DNA of 25,053 nucleotides, from positions 1 to 25,053 of IMG/VR virus record IMGVR_UViG_3300027861_000185; one strand, 5' to 3'. The position numbers and the translations under genes were made by a program. This document shows, in pieces, positions 1 through 6,855 of the stretch (positions within the stretch are counted from its first letter, which is position 1; every line of letters starts with the position of its first letter). Source of the DNA: a virus. The notes below the pieces were generated by a model. It made no database searches. It was not told the origin of the DNA and saw only the letters and a program-made list of their open reading frames with translations.

Positions 1-1
1 G

Positions 2-742
2 GCTGAAACGATCAGAACACTAACGTCGGGCGGTAGTGGACTAACGGCCCAGGAAACACGCGACGCTATGAAGCTCGCCCCGACTGCCGGTGCACCTGCG
101 GCTGACTCATTGGATGATAAGTTAGATGAACTGGAAACTCAGGTGGCAACGATAGAAGCGGATACCAATGAACTGCAACAGAATCAAGGCGATTGGCTGA
201 CCGCGACAGGATTTGCCACACCGACAAATGTTACAGATTCAGAAACAGTTGTTACCAACGATATCGCTGCTTTGAAGGATTTCGATCCCGCGATAGATGA
301 AGTAATCACTAACGCAGCTTCAAGAGCAGCTTCAAAAGCTGATGTAAGCTCGTTAGCTACTTCAGTTGAGATTGCGGCTTTAAATGATATTAGCCCGGCC
401 GAAGTAAATGCGGAAGTTGATACAGCCCTAGCCGATTACGATGGCCCGACTAAAGCCGAGCTCGACTCAGCAGTCGCCCCACTCGCGACTGAAGCAAATG
501 CCACCTCGAACAAGAGCGCGGTTATAGCAGAGGTAGACGCGAATGAAGTGAAGATCGACGAGATTAAAGCCAAAACTGACCTACTGAGTTTTGCTGGAAC
601 GGATGTAAAATCGACTCTCGATGGAGAAGAGGTAACCACTGACTCCGCCAGTAGGTCGGCATCGCAAGCTGACGTGACAACGGCATTAACAGCATATAAA
701 GCAGCAACCAAAGCTGACGTAATCAATGCGACACAGATATAA
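2..742 (+). CDS. Fibre-like phage structural protein, C-terminal part (5' end outside window)
   Basis: The frame is open from nucleotide 2, so the gene begins before the window and 246 residues are visible. An internal ATG at 68 is not a convincing start: codons before it read on as LTAQETRDAM, a phrase typical of phage fibre and structural proteins, and no ribosome binding site precedes it. The protein is rich in Ala, Asp, Thr and Ser, has no Cys, and is predicted to be mostly helical. A short motif of the type [ST][KQ]A[DE][VL] recurs four times (SKADV, TKAEL, SQADV, TKADV), and ASRAASKADV near 320 is echoed as ASRSASQADV near 650. Such repeats are common in elongated trimeric phage fibres and head fibres. 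The role as fibre or head decoration is inferred from composition and position upstream of the capsid genes; no enzymatic motif is visible. Confidence 0.6.
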   Translation, partial: AETIRTLTSGGSGLTAQETRDAMKLAPTAGAPAADSLDDKLDELETQVATIEADTNELQQNQGDWLTATGFATPTNVTDSETVVTNDIAALKDFDPAIDEVITNAASRAASKADVSSLATSVEIAALNDISPAEVNAEVDTALADYDGPTKAELDSAVAPLATEANATSNKSAVIAEVDANEVKIDEIKAKTDLLSFAGTDVKSTLDGEEVTTDSASRSASQADVTTALTAYKAATKADVINATQI

Positions 743-767
743 ATATAGCAATAATTTTTCAAATTAC

Positions 768-796
768 TTGACATTCAATGACATCATGTGTACAAT
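768..796 (+). promoter_or_regulatory. Sigma70-type promoter upstream of capsid block
   Basis: TTGACA at 768-773 is a perfect -35 box, followed after exactly 17 nt by TACAAT at 791-796, a 5-of-6 match to the -10 box. It lies in the only AT-rich gap in this part of the window, 23 nt upstream of an ATG with an AGGAGA ribosome binding site. It probably lets host RNA polymerase transcribe the small gene at 819 and the capsid module behind it, as far as the terminator near 4831. Confidence 0.75.
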
Positions 797-818
797 TATT
801 GAATACAGGAGACATTAA

Positions 819-1058
819 ATGATCAAACTAGATGACTACGAGCTGCAAACTCTGGCAAACTTTGAACAGGGCGACTTTTGGACTCTGCTTAAAAAGGTTG
901 TTGGATCGCATCTTGATATGCTAGAAGATGAGATCAGGACATCTCCAAAATTTTCCGATGAGGATCTAACGGAAGATCTTCGCTTCAAAATGGGCGGCGT
1001 TGACTGCCTGAAATGGGTTCTTGAGCGACCAAGTGAAGCTCGAAAGCTACTAAAATAA
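819..1058 (+). CDS. Small acidic protein of unknown function
   Basis: A 79-residue protein that I do not recognise. It starts at an ATG six nt after AGGAGA (807-812), directly behind the promoter at 768-796, so it is the first gene of that transcript. The sequence is soluble, charged and probably all helical, with no Cys, signal peptide or membrane segment. Asp/Glu-rich stretches (SDEDLTEDLRF) alternate with Lys/Arg. It resembles small accessory proteins in phage late operons, for example head-associated or assembly factors, but nothing specific supports a role. The next gene begins 10 nt downstream with its own ribosome binding site, consistent with co-transcription. Confidence 0.65.
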   Translation: MIKLDDYELQTLANFEQGDFWTLLKKVVGSHLDMLEDEIRTSPKFSDEDLTEDLRFKMGGVDCLKWVLERPSEARKLLK

Positions 1059-1068
1059 AGGTGAGAAT

Positions 1069-1737
1069 ATGTCACAACCTTCGACGTATGTGCCAAAAAT
1101 CCTCAGAAAGTTCTTAAATCAACCGCATGTATGGCGGAAGACTCAGACTTTCATTCAAGCGTTAAACCTTACTGGAGCATTCCAGATAGGTGGAGTCGCA
1201 GTTAATGCAACCGCAGCCGAATTGAACAAAATGGACGACTCTGCTGCTGCTGCCCTTGTCACTCCATCAACTGTTATTTCTGCATCAGCAGAAGCCGTAC
1301 AAACATCTGTTTTGCGCACTGGTAATATTATCAAAACAACTATCGCTATCGATATTACCGGATTGAAATCCGTTGCGACCGCTGGCGATATCATCGGTGA
1401 TACAGGCGTTTCCTATCTTGCACAGATTACTACCGCCATCAACGGCGTGATCTACAAGGGTGAGATCAATTGCGGCGAAGTTCCCTTGACTGGTGATGAT
1501 GATATCGACCTGTATTCAGCCACAGAAGCAACCGGTGCTTATGATGGCGCGATTGGCGATCTTACGGAAACAGCGCTTATGACCGCCGGTGCCGCGCTTG
1601 CTATCGGTACTGCAAATCCGTTAACCGCGCTACCAGCAGCAGATGAATATCTTTATCTGACAGCAGGCGCAGGCGACACAGCAGGGACATACACCGCTGG
1701 TCGTTTGATTATCGAACTATGGGGAACAGTTGCTTAA
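1069..1737 (+). CDS. Head-fibre or decoration-like structural protein
   Basis: A 222-residue protein starting at ATG 1069 after AAAGGTGAG. Residues about 36-52 read TGAFQIGGVAVNATAAEL, matching the 'GG...VTATAAELN.LD' phrase found in many phage head-fibre and tail-fibre proteins. A short basic N-terminus (RKFLNQPHVWRK) could attach it to the capsid. The remainder is Ala/Thr/Gly-rich and beta-predicted, with paired segments such as ITTAINGVIYKGEI, ending in GRLIIELWGTVA, which resembles a surface beta-sandwich domain. Its place before scaffold and capsid genes suggests a capsid decoration or head fibre. The motif is seen directly; the role is inferred, and a minor tail protein is the alternative. 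Confidence 0.6.
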   Translation: MSQPSTYVPKILRKFLNQPHVWRKTQTFIQALNLTGAFQIGGVAVNATAAELNKMDDSAAAALVTPSTVISASAEAVQTSVLRTGNIIKTTIAIDITGLKSVATAGDIIGDTGVSYLAQITTAINGVIYKGEINCGEVPLTGDDDIDLYSATEATGAYDGAIGDLTETALMTAGAALAIGTANPLTALPAADEYLYLTAGAGDTAGTYTAGRLIIELWGTVA

Positions 1738-1763
1738 TTGCAATTGTTTCATAACTGAATCTT

Positions 1764-1793
1764 GATTGAGGTCAGCAATGGCCTCGGTCAATC
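1764..1793 (+). other. Intergenic hairpin before the scaffold gene
   Basis: GAGGTC (1768-1773) pairs with GGCCTC (1780-1785) around the loop AGCAAT, and GATT (1764-1767) can pair with AATC (1790-1793) across a bulge. No T-run follows, so it is a poor terminator. It might instead be an RNA processing or stability element in the 74-nt gap before 1812. Confidence 0.35.
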
Positions 1794-1811
1794 TAAATTA
1801 AGGAAAATATC

Positions 1812-2771
1812 ATGGCAGACGACATTAATATGAGCGCAGACCAGGACGAGATTAACGAAGAAGAAATGTCCACCGAGGAGCTTGATGCTCTATTTGATCA
1901 GGACGAATCTGAATATGAAGAAGAACAGCCAGATATCAACGAAGACGACGAAGATTCCGATGATGAAGAAGAGCTTGACGACGATGAAGAAGACGAAGAT
2001 CCTGGCGACGAAGATGATTCTGAGTCTGAAGAAGATGAAGAAGAATCGGACGATGACGACGATGAAGAGGCAGATGACGAAGAGGACGAAGACCCTCTTG
2101 CTGAAATCAAAGCCCAGGCCGAAGCTCTAAGAAAGCAAGGCGATGAAGACGCAGCTCAAGCCGCTGCTGAAGCTGCGCGTGCCGAAAAGATGTCTACTGT
2201 CAAGGATGATGTCCTAAAAGAAATATTCGGTCAAAAAACAGTCAAGATTGGCGACAAAGAAGTTAATCTTGAAGAACTTGGCGCAGAGTACGGCGAAGAG
2301 ATTGACACCCTTATTACAGCCAGGTCATATCAAATGGCAGAAACTATGGTTGCTAAGGCAATGGAAGCTCAAGGGTTTGCAAGCAACGAAGACTTGCAAT
2401 CAATTAAGGCTGAAAATGCAGAATTTCGACTAATGAGCGAGGTTGCACAAGATCACCCGGACGTATTCAAATTGAAGAATGATGACAAGTTCTGGAATTG
2501 GGTTGATACTCAAGGCGAAGATGTCAGCACTTTGATGGGTGCCGGCGCAAAAGGTGTATCAACTGTGATATCTGCTTACAAGAAAACATCAATCACAAGT
2601 AAAAACGAGAAGATTGACAAAGGCGCTTCTAAGAAGATCGAGAAGCACAAGAGCCTTCACAAGTCAACAATGCGCAGTAAGAAGGGAAGTAAGAGTAAAG
2701 GCAGAAAAGACGGTCAAATGTCTGAAGCCGAAGCAGCCGCAGAATTTGACAAAATTGAGGTAACGGATTAA
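1812..2771 (+). CDS. Scaffold-like head assembly protein with very acidic N-terminus
   Basis: A 319-residue protein starting at ATG 1812 after TAAGGA. Residues 10-94 are an extreme low-complexity acidic tract in which I count 60 Asp/Glu among 85 residues. An Ala/Glu-rich helical stretch follows (about 97-130), then a compact segment with GQKTVKIGDKEVNLEELG, a helical part to about 250, and a strongly basic, Lys/Ser-rich tail (about 255-300) before a short acidic end. A charged, helical, Cys-free protein immediately upstream of the major capsid gene is the usual signature of a phage scaffolding protein, whose basic C-terminus typically contacts the capsid protein. The call rests on position and composition, not on a recognised family. 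The bipolar charge could also help keep the prohead interior free of DNA. Confidence 0.65.
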   Translation: MADDINMSADQDEINEEEMSTEELDALFDQDESEYEEEQPDINEDDEDSDDEEELDDDEEDEDPGDEDDSESEEDEEESDDDDDEEADDEEDEDPLAEIKAQAEALRKQGDEDAAQAAAEAARAEKMSTVKDDVLKEIFGQKTVKIGDKEVNLEELGAEYGEEIDTLITARSYQMAETMVAKAMEAQGFASNEDLQSIKAENAEFRLMSEVAQDHPDVFKLKNDDKFWNWVDTQGEDVSTLMGAGAKGVSTVISAYKKTSITSKNEKIDKGASKKIEKHKSLHKSTMRSKKGSKSKGRKDGQMSEAEAAAEFDKIEVTD

Positions 2772-2983
2772 TGAGCAGCGAAAAGTCTCAGACTATTACC
2801 GCCACGTCAACATATAAGACCAAAGTTCTTGATGTTGAAGCGATGAAGTATGAAACACGCTGCCCGCATCCCCGTTGCAAAAAAATACTTTTCAAAGGAA
2901 TACTTGGACCAGGAACGAGAATCGAAGTGTTATGTCAAGGTTGTCGTAACATGACGATTATTCAGGTGGTGCCAAGTCAATAA
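2771..2983 (+). CDS. Com-like zinc-ribbon protein
   Basis: A 70-residue protein whose ATG overlaps the previous stop by one nt (TAATG), implying translational coupling to the scaffold gene. Residues 30-66 resemble the Mu Com family: RCPHPRCKKILFKG, a spacer, then IEVLCQGCRNMTIIQV. The metal ligands are Cys31 and Cys36 (CX4C, longer than the usual CX2C) and Cys55 and Cys58 (CX2C). Mu Com is an RNA-binding translational activator of mom; relatives occur widely in phages, usually without known function. Here no mom-like gene is adjacent; the next gene is the major capsid protein. The zinc-ribbon fold is well supported. RNA binding is family knowledge, and any target in this phage is speculation. 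Confidence 0.75.
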   Translation: MSSEKSQTITATSTYKTKVLDVEAMKYETRCPHPRCKKILFKGILGPGTRIEVLCQGCRNMTIIQVVPSQ

Positions 2984-3001
2984 ATAACTAACGTTTCACA
3001 T

Positions 3002-3063
3002 CTAGTAACTACCACTAGCCCGAACGCCATGAGTGTCAGTGCATTGGTCAACCAACAAGGAGG
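3002..3063 (+). promoter_or_regulatory. Capsid gene leader: short inverted repeats and strong ribosome binding site
   Basis: The 86-nt leader of the capsid gene has CTAGT/ACTAG arms (3002-3006 and 3014-3018) and TTGGT/ACCAA arms (3044-3048 and 3051-3055). It ends in a near-perfect ribosome binding site, AAGGAGG (3057-3063), six nt before the ATG. The second repeat is one base from this site, so folding or protein binding there could affect capsid translation. No convincing promoter is seen. Confidence 0.45.
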
Positions 3064-3069
3064 CTACCA

Positions 3070-4101
3070 ATGGCCACTAACTACAACACGAATGGCGATC
3101 TGACTCAAAGAACCGCTGTTTATGCTGCAAAGCGTCTTCTGAAGCGCGCCCAAGAGAAAATGATCTTGGAACGTTTCGGGCAGAAAGACCCGCAGCCCCA
3201 AAACAAGGGTAAGACTCGTACCTACCGGCGGTATCATTCGCTGGCGTCTCTTCCCGCAACCGCGCCTTTGGCTGAAGGTGTAACTCCGACCGCGAAGAAA
3301 CTTACGTATTCTGACGTGTCCGTTACTCTTGAAACTTATGGCGATCTCGTGGAATTGACCCGGGAACTGAAGATCTACCATGAAGACCCTGTTTTCAAAG
3401 AAACCTTCAATATCCTCGGCGAACAGCAGGCGGAAGTCGTTGAGCTGATTCGTTGGAATGCGCTGAAAGGCGGAACTAACGTATTCTATGCTAACAACGT
3501 CGCATCTCGCGCTACTGTTGATTCCCCAGCAACACTGTCTGACCTTAAGCGCATCGAGCGTGGATTCATGCGTAATCGCGCAGCGAAGATCACTCGCATC
3601 GTTAAGGCTAGTCCAGCTATCTCCACAGAGCCTATCCAAGACGCCTTTATCCTGTTGGGTCACACCGACACTAAAGCCGACCTGGAAGCTATGTCCGGTT
3701 GGATTCCTGTTGCTAATTACAGTAACAGCATGAAAGCCATGCCTCAAGAAGTTGGAAGCATTGGATGCTATCGCGTTCTCCTGTCTTCCCTCTTTACCGC
3801 ATGGGAAATCGCCGGTGCCTCTGGAACTACCTACTTGTCTGGTGGTGAAGAAGTGTCCGTTGCTGCTAAGTGTGATGTATATCCACTTATCGCTCTCGCC
3901 CGAGATGCTTATGCTATCGTTCCTCTCCAGGGACATGGCTCTACCAAACCGGTAGTTCTGCAACCTAAACCTGCTCCTGGTGATCCTATGGGTCGTAAGG
4001 GTTCAGCAAGTTGGACCGCAGATCAGGCATGCTTGATCCTAACCCAAACCTTCATTGCCCGGTTGGAAGTCGCTGCAAGCGCCGTCCCACCTGGTGAGTA
4101 A
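3070..4101 (+). CDS. Major capsid protein, N4-gp56 family
   Basis: A 343-residue protein that forms the icosahedral shell (HK97-type fold expected for this family). Diagnostic segments are: LAEGVTPTAKKLTYSDV (about 67-83); a strand pair VTLETYGDLVELT (about 85-97); HEDPVFKETFNILGEQQAE (about 104-122); and ALKGGTNVFYAN (131-142), the phrase I most associate with the N4-gp56 capsid family. The C-terminal half contains the expected beta-rich capsid core and ends GSASWTADQACLILTQTFIARLEVAAS, where the late conversion to a 'W..D.A..I' pattern is also typical. AAGGAGG lies six nt before ATG 3070. A Lys/Arg-rich N-terminus (about 20-54) could be an interior arm. Scaffold lies upstream and a terminator downstream of the next gene, consistent with very high expression. 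Confidence 0.92.
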   Translation: MATNYNTNGDLTQRTAVYAAKRLLKRAQEKMILERFGQKDPQPQNKGKTRTYRRYHSLASLPATAPLAEGVTPTAKKLTYSDVSVTLETYGDLVELTRELKIYHEDPVFKETFNILGEQQAEVVELIRWNALKGGTNVFYANNVASRATVDSPATLSDLKRIERGFMRNRAAKITRIVKASPAISTEPIQDAFILLGHTDTKADLEAMSGWIPVANYSNSMKAMPQEVGSIGCYRVLLSSLFTAWEIAGASGTTYLSGGEEVSVAAKCDVYPLIALARDAYAIVPLQGHGSTKPVVLQPKPAPGDPMGRKGSASWTADQACLILTQTFIARLEVAASAVPPGE

Positions 4102-4117
4102 TTAGGAGGATTGAAAT

Positions 4118-4780
4118 ATGATATTACAAGCTTCTGGAACGTTTAAGGCAACTGCTGCTGACCTTTACTTCTCTCTTGGGTTCGTCCCTGATTGGGTAAA
4201 GCTTCGCACACTTGTCACCGCCGACGAAGAACGTATCGAGTGGTCACGCAATATGCGCAGTATTGAGGCATTTGGTGGACAAGACATCGACGACGACGGG
4301 GCAATTGCTCCTATCGCTCTCGGTGCCGGTGTTGCTGAATACCTCGGTGGCGATGAACTTGCTGCTGCATCGACGGTGTATATCGGTCGTATGGCCGATC
4401 AAGACATGCGCAATAAAGGTACTGGCGATGTTATCAGCTCGTGGACACTGGATACTCCAGCTAGCCGCACTGGTAAATTCAACGCTGGTGTCAATACTAC
4501 GTATGTTGGTGTTGGTTCACCTGTACGCATTGGCTATGAAGTCACTGCTACAAGCGAATGGGCATACATCATGGCCCTGACTAATGACGGCGACGCAGAC
4601 GACGAAGTTACGTTGTCCAAGGCGATTAAGAGCGGCAGCGTTCTTTCCCTTGGTGCAATGAATGACTTCAGTGGTCTTCCCGCTGGAACAGTCACCAAAG
4701 CCGGTTTCTTCCTCGATAGTACTGCTGCTGTTAACATCAGCGCTCAGTACTGCATGTTTGAAGCTGGAACCTATAACTAG
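4118..4780 (+). CDS. Conserved-looking virion protein following the capsid gene
   Basis: A 220-residue protein starting at ATG 4118, eight nt after AGGAGG. The N-terminus (ILQASGTFKATAADLYFSLGFVPDWVKLRTL) has a pattern seen beside N4-gp56-type capsid genes: a beta hairpin followed by GFVPDWV. The rest is Gly/Ala/Thr/Asp-rich with alternating hydrophobic residues and is probably a beta-sandwich. One Cys (near the end) and no membrane segment are visible. It lies between the capsid gene and the terminator at 4780-4831, so it should be made at similar levels to the capsid protein. A decoration, cement or surface protein is the most likely role, but this is inference. Confidence 0.65.
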   Translation: MILQASGTFKATAADLYFSLGFVPDWVKLRTLVTADEERIEWSRNMRSIEAFGGQDIDDDGAIAPIALGAGVAEYLGGDELAAASTVYIGRMADQDMRNKGTGDVISSWTLDTPASRTGKFNAGVNTTYVGVGSPVRIGYEVTATSEWAYIMALTNDGDADDEVTLSKAIKSGSVLSLGAMNDFSGLPAGTVTKAGFFLDSTAAVNISAQYCMFEAGTYN

Positions 4781-4831
4781 GTTGCTTTTCCGGTGCTCAC
4801 TTTTAATTAGGTGAGTGCCGGAACCCTTTTT
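4780..4831 (+). terminator. Rho-independent terminator after capsid unit
   Basis: CCGGTGCTCAC (4790-4800) pairs along all 11 positions (two G-T wobbles) with GTGAGTGCCGG (4811-4821) around a 10-nt AT-rich loop. A TTTTT run follows at 4827-4831 after AACCC, and GGTT/AACC (4780-4783 and 4822-4825) could extend the stem. It sits directly after the stop of the gene at 4118 and likely ends or attenuates the abundant capsid transcript. Confidence 0.75.
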
Positions 4832-4889
4832 CCAAACAATAACCCCACCCGAAGAGTCTACAGCACAAATTAGGAGGCGAAAGACCACT

Positions 4890-5552
4890 ATGGCAGCACC
4901 AAAAAGACCCGAAAAGAAAAAGCCCGCAAAGTCAACAGTTAAAGGCACAGGTTCCGTACCAAAGGGATCACCGATCAAGCCTGAAGTTGAAGAAAATGAG
5001 GTTGTCGAAGTTGATGCAGTTCTTGAAACTGAAACGACTGAAACAGTTGATAAAGATGCTTTGATTAAATCACTTCAGGACGACATCCGCTCTAAAGAAG
5101 AACAAAGCGACACTATTAAAGAGCTTCAAAAGCAGCTCGCAGAAGCAGAAGCCAAGGCAGGCAGTTCAGCCGCAATAGGCTCAGAAGAATTTAAGACACG
5201 TCCAGACCCAGAAGTAGATGACGAGAAGTATTTCTACTTTGAAATCAACTGGCACCCAAAACGAAGCGACTCAGATGAAGAGTTTGTGACCATCGGTGTC
5301 AATGGAAAGATGATGATTTGGCCTCGTAACAAGCCAACTGTTATCCGTAGCGACTATTTAGAAGTTGCAGACAACGCATTTGTTCCGAAGTTCAAGCAGC
5401 TTCCAGGTGAAGAACGCAAAGAGATTGGCGGATTAAAGCCATACACTTACACGATTAACCGCAAGATCACTGAAGAAGAGTACACCAAGCGTAAGAAAGA
5501 TGGTGACAAAGCCCTTCGCGATGATCTTTCAAATAAAGGAATGTCTCTATAA
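4890..5552 (+). CDS. Coiled-coil virion protein of unknown function
   Basis: A 220-residue protein. I choose ATG 4890, 12 nt after AGGAGG (4872-4877). The frame also extends upstream to a GTG at 4815, but that codon lies inside the terminator stem and has no ribosome binding site. The N-terminal 25 residues are Lys/Pro-rich (RPEKKKPAKS), followed by an acidic stretch and a heptad-like coiled coil (about 50-95, KSLQDDIRSKEEQSDTIKEL). The C-terminal domain (about 115-200) is beta-rich, with FVTIGVNGKMMIWPRNKPTV followed by a short helix. This 'VNG.....R.KPV.V' pattern recalls small phage proteins between head and tail genes. A minor head or neck role is inferred from position. Confidence 0.6.
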   Translation: MAAPKRPEKKKPAKSTVKGTGSVPKGSPIKPEVEENEVVEVDAVLETETTETVDKDALIKSLQDDIRSKEEQSDTIKELQKQLAEAEAKAGSSAAIGSEEFKTRPDPEVDDEKYFYFEINWHPKRSDSDEEFVTIGVNGKMMIWPRNKPTVIRSDYLEVADNAFVPKFKQLPGEERKEIGGLKPYTYTINRKITEEEYTKRKKDGDKALRDDLSNKGMSL

Positions 5553-6127
5553 TGGCCTTATCCGCACTTACTGAACTCGAAGTAAAGGTTATCCGGGATA
5601 TGCCAAAGCGCCCGGGAACGAACCTTGTTATGGATGCCTTGCGCAGTGCATGGCGCAAACTATTGTTCGAGTCGGAAGTGTGGAGAGAAGAATTAACGGC
5701 GTTTGATGCCGTCGAGGATCAGTCCACTTACACGCTGACGCCAAGTGCGGGCGAGATTAAGCGTATCATTAAAGTTGAATTTAATGGTAGCGAGGTTTCT
5801 GAAGAAGGATATTACCTTGACGGCACAAACACGCTTACTTTTGAAGAAGATTATGTACCAACGGAAGACCTCACTGACGGAATAGAGGTTGAGGTTGCAC
5901 TTAATCCAGAAGTTGATGCGGTCGATGGTCCAGCGTGGATATTAAATAGGTTCTCTGATGGAATCGTTGCCGGGGCACAGATGAAGCTTTACGGACAAAG
6001 CGGACGCCCTTGGTATGATCCATCTCAATTTGCTTTAACTCGATCAGATTTTTTCACTGCCATTGGCGACGCCGTGGTAACTCGCAGTCAGAAACGAACA
6101 ACCCGGAAAACCGGATTCTCAGCATAG
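5552..6127 (+). CDS. Head-tail connector / neck adaptor-like protein
   Basis: A 191-residue protein whose ATG overlaps the preceding stop by one nt. The layout matches phage adaptor proteins: a helical N-terminus with PGTNLVMDALRSAWRKLLFE (21-40) and SEVWREEL; a beta section with QSTYTLTPSAGEIKRIIKVEFNG (57-79); and a helical C-terminus with GAQMKLYGQSGRPWYDPSQF. The combination of 'AL..A.....F..SEVWR', 'Y.L.....I.RI..V...G' and 'A...LY...GRPW..P..A' is one I associate with a common family of connector proteins that extend the portal ring. I cannot name a specific family member. Its position three genes after the capsid gene agrees with the role. Confidence 0.65.
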   Translation: MALSALTELEVKVIRDMPKRPGTNLVMDALRSAWRKLLFESEVWREELTAFDAVEDQSTYTLTPSAGEIKRIIKVEFNGSEVSEEGYYLDGTNTLTFEEDYVPTEDLTDGIEVEVALNPEVDAVDGPAWILNRFSDGIVAGAQMKLYGQSGRPWYDPSQFALTRSDFFTAIGDAVVTRSQKRTTRKTGFSA

Positions 6128-6139
6128 GGAGATAATGAA

Positions 6140-6664
6140 ATGGAAAATTGTATTAATTGGCTCGAAGAAAACTGGATTTGGATTTGTCCTGTTCTCGTAG
6201 CACTTTACGGAGTTGCTCGTGCGATTGTTGTAGCGACGCCAACACCAAAGGATGATGAAGCATTAAAGAAGGTGAGTCGGTTGCTTAAACTTATCGCTGG
6301 AGCATTTGGGCTTGACTTAAAGCAAGGTCGAAAGCTTCCTGCTATAATCATCATTGCAGGAATAGCACTATCTCCGGGATGTGCAACCATTGAAGCATTA
6401 GGAAAAGATCCGGCAAAGCAATACAAGCTCGCGAAGATAGCCTATTCGGAGTCAGTAACTATTTTGATTGCCATGAAGAAAGCTGGAAAGCTTGATAAGG
6501 ATGAAACAGAAGCGGCCACGCGAGTCATCAAGCTAGGTCGCGATGTTCTCCGTAATTGGGAAGATCAGCTTATAAAAGGCGAAAAGTACCCAAGTGGATC
6601 CGGACTTGTTATGAATGTCGTTACCCAACTTCAAGACTTCATTAAGACAGGTGAATCCAAATGA
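6140..6664 (+). CDS. Holin-like membrane protein joined to a lipoprotein-like C-terminal half
   Basis: A 174-residue protein starting at ATG 6140 (GGGA about 10 nt upstream). Residues about 11-32 form a first membrane segment (ICPVLVALYGVARAIVVA). It is followed by ATPTPKDDEALKKVSRLLK, a phrase typical of small phage holin-like proteins after their membrane segment. Residues 66-80 form a second hydrophobic stretch, PAIIIIAGIALSPG, ending at Cys81, which looks like a degenerate lipoprotein signal (S-P-G-C). The remainder (82-174) is helical and charged, like small phage lipoproteins encoded next to holins. In many phages these two halves would be separate genes, so this may be a fusion. No plausible separate start codon with a ribosome binding site is visible before the second half. 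Function in lysis is inferred. Confidence 0.5.
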   Translation: MENCINWLEENWIWICPVLVALYGVARAIVVATPTPKDDEALKKVSRLLKLIAGAFGLDLKQGRKLPAIIIIAGIALSPGCATIEALGKDPAKQYKLAKIAYSESVTILIAMKKAGKLDKDETEAATRVIKLGRDVLRNWEDQLIKGEKYPSGSGLVMNVVTQLQDFIKTGESK

Positions 6665-6855
6665 TTGATCCAGCAACAGCAATAGCCGTATTTAGTTTGA
6701 TCGAGAAAACCGTTAAGGTTGGTGCAGAGATTGCCAACCTTATCCAGCGCACTAAAAATGGTGAATCCATTCCAATTGAAGAGATCAAGGCTGATGGCGT
6801 AGAGCTTGACTCCCTGGTTGATGATTGGGATGCAGCATGCGAGGGTGATGAATAA
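6661..6855 (+). CDS. Small protein in lysis-like cluster, unknown function
   Basis: A 64-residue protein joined to the previous gene by a 4-nt ATGA overlap. It begins MIDPATAIAVFSLIEKTVKVGAEIANLIQ, an amphipathic or moderately hydrophobic helix of a type seen in small proteins near phage holin genes, and ends in an acidic tail (DSLVDDWDAACEGDE). The N-terminal helix is too interrupted by charge to be a confident membrane span. It could act in lysis regulation or be membrane-associated. The tight overlaps on both sides (the next gene also overlaps, by one nt) support co-translation of the three small genes. Confidence 0.55.
   Translation: MIDPATAIAVFSLIEKTVKVGAEIANLIQRTKNGESIPIEEIKADGVELDSLVDDWDAACEGDE

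Noticed and set aside
1764-1793. Hairpin considered as a terminator
   Set aside because: No T-run follows the stem, so it is kept only as an intergenic hairpin.
1898-2110. Minus-strand open frame rich in serine
   Set aside because: It is the reverse complement of the Asp/Glu-rich GAA/GAT/GAC tract of the scaffold-like gene.
3064-3963. Long minus-strand open frame (299 codons) antisense to the capsid gene
   Set aside because: It mirrors the codon structure of a confidently identified capsid gene, has no ribosome binding site, and its translation shows no recognisable motif.
4815-4889. GTG 4815 as an alternative, longer start for the gene ending at 5552
   Set aside because: It lies inside the terminator stem, has no ribosome binding site, and ATG 4890 has AGGAGG upstream.
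6272-6664. Separate internal start (GTG 6272) for the lipoprotein-like half of the gene at 6140
   Set aside because: The purine-rich AAAGAAGG directly abuts the GTG without normal spacing, and the hydrophobic segment would be too far from the new N-terminus for a lipoprotein signal.
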